DNA from: Sporocytophaga myxococcoides DSM 11118
GTDB lineage: Bacteria; Bacteroidota; Bacteroidia; Cytophagales; Cytophagaceae
Reading direction: 5' to 3'
DNA length: 64,000 nt
Assembly (NCBI RefSeq): GCF_000426725.1
Contig: NZ_AUFX01000003.1
Span: 434,001-498,000, forward strand
The position numbers and the translations under genes are program-made. The notes under the pieces were generated by a model. That model made no database searches. It was not told the origin of the DNA and saw only the letters and a list, made by a program, of their open reading frames with translations. This document shows positions 62,649 through 64,000 of this stretch, piece by piece; positions within the stretch are counted from its first letter, which is position 1, and each line of letters starts with the position of its first letter.

Positions 62649-63620
62649 ATGCAAAGACTTCTATTTGTTTTATTATTCCTTTTTACATTTTCATTTAAAT
62701 CTGCTTATTCTATCTCACTGAAGAAGGAAGGAGCTGCGGATACCGTTCATATAGGTGCTTACGTGCTGAGTCTTCACGATATAAATTTTAAAGATAAAGA
62801 ATATACTATGCGACTATGGCTCTGGATGCTGTATAATAATCCAGAGTTTGATTTCACTACTCAAGTGGAGGTACCTAATGCTAAAAATATTGAAAAACCG
62901 GATGTAATGGTTGACACTATTGATGGGAAAATATGGGTACTAATGAAAATGAAATGTGTTATGAAACAAAACTGGAAAGTGCATGACTACCCATTTGACA
63001 GGCAACACATTAAAGTTCATATAGAAAACACCATGTTTGATGCCAGCAACCTTGTGTTTGTGCCGGATACACTCGGAAGTAAATTTGATAAGGACTTTGC
63101 TATAGATGGCTGGAACATATCCAATTTCAAAGTTAGCTCAGGTGTAAATGAATATTCTACGGCATTCGGTGATATAACCCTGGATAAACAGCACTCAGAA
63201 TATGGAGCATTCTTTATAACACTAGATTTGGAAAGAAATGCATGGGGCTTGTTTTTCAAGTTATTTCTAGGAATGTACATAGCATTTTTCATTGCATCAA
63301 TAAGTTTTGTAATAGATCCAGAAGATATAGATCCAAAGTTCGGACTTCCTGTGGGTGGACTATTTGCGTCAGTCGGCAATAAATATATTATAGATTCAAT
63401 ACTTCCCGAAACTACATCTTTCACTCTTGTAGATTCACTCCATTCACTAACATTCCTTTTTATACTTTTCATCATTGCTGCAAATGCCTATTCTTTAATT
63501 CTTGACAGAAGAGGAAGAAGAAATAATGCCCGCAGTTTTAATAAAACAGCTGGTAAGGTCATTTTAACTACTTATTTCTTTGTAAATATCTTCATGGTTA
63601 TTCTTGCCATTTATAAATAA
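62649..63620 (+). CDS. Pentameric ligand-gated ion channel homologue (Cys-loop superfamily)
   Basis: Predicted bacterial channel of the GLIC/ELIC type, 323 aa, slightly over GLIC length. After a signal peptide (about 1-22) comes the extracellular ligand-binding beta domain (about 30-195) with VHIGAYVLSLHDINFKD and the loop motif YPFDRQ (114-119), the counterpart of GLIC's YPFDSQ. As in other prokaryotic members the two Cys-loop cysteines are lacking. DGWNISNF matches GLIC's GWDIESF. Four helices follow: M1 about 203-222, M2 about 238-256 ending KYIIDSILPETTSF (compare GLIC ILVETNLPKTPYM), M3 about 262-287, M4 about 302-322. Ion selectivity and ligand are unknown. It follows the antiporter gene by 60 bases. 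Confidence 0.8.
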   Translation: MQRLLFVLLFLFTFSFKSAYSISLKKEGAADTVHIGAYVLSLHDINFKDKEYTMRLWLWMLYNNPEFDFTTQVEVPNAKNIEKPDVMVDTIDGKIWVLMKMKCVMKQNWKVHDYPFDRQHIKVHIENTMFDASNLVFVPDTLGSKFDKDFAIDGWNISNFKVSSGVNEYSTAFGDITLDKQHSEYGAFFITLDLERNAWGLFFKLFLGMYIAFFIASISFVIDPEDIDPKFGLPVGGLFASVGNKYIIDSILPETTSFTLVDSLHSLTFLFILFIIAANAYSLILDRRGRRNNARSFNKTAGKVILTTYFFVNIFMVILAIYK

Positions 63621-63654
63621 TCTGGAAAAGGTGGAATGATTTTCCTCCAGATTA
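63618..63654 (+). terminator. Hairpin starting at the pLGIC-like stop codon
   Basis: A 9-bp perfect stem TAATCTGGA (63618-63626, including the stop) with TCCAGATTA (63646-63654); an inner GGAA/TTCC pairing may extend it. There is no strong T-tract after it, so terminator strength is uncertain. Confidence 0.45.
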
Positions 63655-63688
63655 CGTTTGTAGAACTTCAACGTATAGTCTCAAACAT

Positions 63689-63826
63689 ATGAAATTACTG
63701 GATTTACTGGTATTAAGCTTTATCCTTGGAGTAACCTTTTCCATCGGATATGTTTTTACCACTGCTTCAATGATTCTTTTATACTCATTCATTTATGCTT
63801 CAATAGACAGTATCAATTTTGACTGA
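63689..63826 (+). CDS. Possible tiny membrane protein (45 aa)
   Basis: Hand-translated small ORF: it begins MKLLDLLVLSFILGVTFSIG, has a second hydrophobic stretch (ASMILLYSFIYASI) and ends DSINFD. That would be one or two membrane helices. It lies between the channel-like gene and efp on the same strand. I saw no clear ribosome binding site. It could be a chance ORF; coding status is not secure. Confidence 0.35.
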   Translation: MKLLDLLVLSFILGVTFSIGYVFTTASMILLYSFIYASIDSINFD

Positions 63827-63858
63827 CAATGATTAAAAAAGGATTCTTTAAAGTTTTA

Positions 63859-63891
63859 TTTGTTTTTTAAGTAATACTTCCGTTAAATTTG
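63859..63891 (+). promoter_or_regulatory. Promoter of efp
   Basis: TTTG at 63859-63862, a 21-base spacer, then TAAATTTG at 63884-63891: both Bacteroidota consensus elements are exact. The predicted transcript begins about 10 bases before the efp ATG at 63908. Confidence 0.6.
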
Positions 63892-63907
63892 AGCCAAATT
63901 TCTATTT

Positions 63908-64000
63908 ATGGCTAATACTTCCGACATTTCAAAAGGGTGTTTTTTAAGATTTAACAATGAATTAGTGCAGGTTTTGGAATACGAGCACCGTACTCCTGGA
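63908..64000 (+). CDS. efp: Elongation factor P, 5' part (cut by window end)
   Basis: Elongation factor P relieves ribosome stalling at polyproline stretches. Only the first 31 codons are inside the window: MANTSDISKGCFLRFNNELV, then QVLEYEHRTPG. This matches the EF-P N-terminal KOW-like domain, where a conserved loop following EHxxPG carries the residue that is modified (just beyond the edge). The ATG is directly downstream of an exact two-element promoter. No ribosome binding site is evident in the short leader. The remaining ~155 codons lie outside the window, assuming the usual family length. Confidence 0.92.
   Translation, partial: MANTSDISKGCFLRFNNELVQVLEYEHRTPG

Noticed and set aside
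63017-63475. 152-aa ORF antisense to the channel-like gene
   Set aside because: The plus-strand gene has clear family motifs through this region; the antisense ORF has no signal peptide or recognisable motif.
1-64000. tRNA, rRNA or horizontally acquired island boundaries
   Set aside because: No cloverleaf-like or rRNA sequence, integrase, or flanking direct repeat was recognised, and base composition looks uniform by eye. A covariance-model tRNA scan would be the decisive test.

Overview
The window is about 64 kb of an AT-rich Bacteroidota chromosome. It most resembles a gliding member of the Cytophagales (Cytophaga/Sporocytophaga-like); the genus is inference. Support comes from two proteins ending in the gliding-motility-associated C-terminal domain (type B cargo signal of the type IX secretion system, T9SS), several porin-like beta-barrels, a PorE-like OmpA protein, 7TMR-DISM signalling, and Bacteroidota-type promoters (TTTG, then TAnnTTTG). 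No rRNA, tRNA, CRISPR array, intact insertion sequence or prophage head/packaging gene was seen.

Region 1 (about 0.5-21.9 kb, all minus strand) is a contractile injection system of the extracellular type (eCIS; Afp/PVC/AlgoCIS-like). It reads as one operon from 21897 down to 535: a membrane-anchored GH18 protein, a DUF4255 cap, an unknown 351-aa protein, sheath, tube, second tube protein, a 54-aa DUF5908-type protein, LysM protein, VgrG-like spike, PAAR tip, gp25, baseplate J-like protein, a fibre-like protein, a 73-aa orphan, a second baseplate protein, tape measure and AAA+ ATPase. Spacings are mostly 2-30 bases, some overlapping. No T6SS membrane complex and no obvious toxin cargo is present. 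A glycine-zipper protein follows.

Region 2 (22.1-31.6 kb) starts with a small secreted protein that shares a 29-bp perfect hairpin with a convergent four-gene operon. In transcription order that operon encodes a nucleotide-translocase-like membrane protein fused to HEAT repeats and a cyclic-nucleotide-binding domain, a multi-domain TIR/DUF4062-like protein, a STAND NTPase with a membrane segment and WD40 propeller, and a TPR/outer-membrane barrel protein. This combination is the best candidate here for an undescribed signalling or defence system.

Region 3 (31.7-40.4 kb) is mostly housekeeping: PEP carboxylase, a DEAD-box-type helicase with a DbpA-like tail, NhaA behind a terminator-like leader hairpin, and a DUF4412 protein. 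It also holds a 7TMR-DISM receptor fused to the zinc-ribbon/HTH part of an IS1595-type transposase.

Region 4 (40.6-60.5 kb) is cell-surface biology: a 4307-aa SprB-like adhesin with about 38 tandem ~88-aa modules, a second T9SS cargo with an IgGFc-binding-like domain, a histidine kinase with an ethylene-receptor-like sensor domain, an outer-membrane barrel and the PorE-like protein.

Region 5 (60.6-64 kb) holds a CPA2 cation/proton antiporter, a pentameric-ligand-gated-channel homologue, a tiny membrane ORF and the start of elongation factor P, which runs off the window end. All domain calls come from reading motifs by eye; no database search was run.
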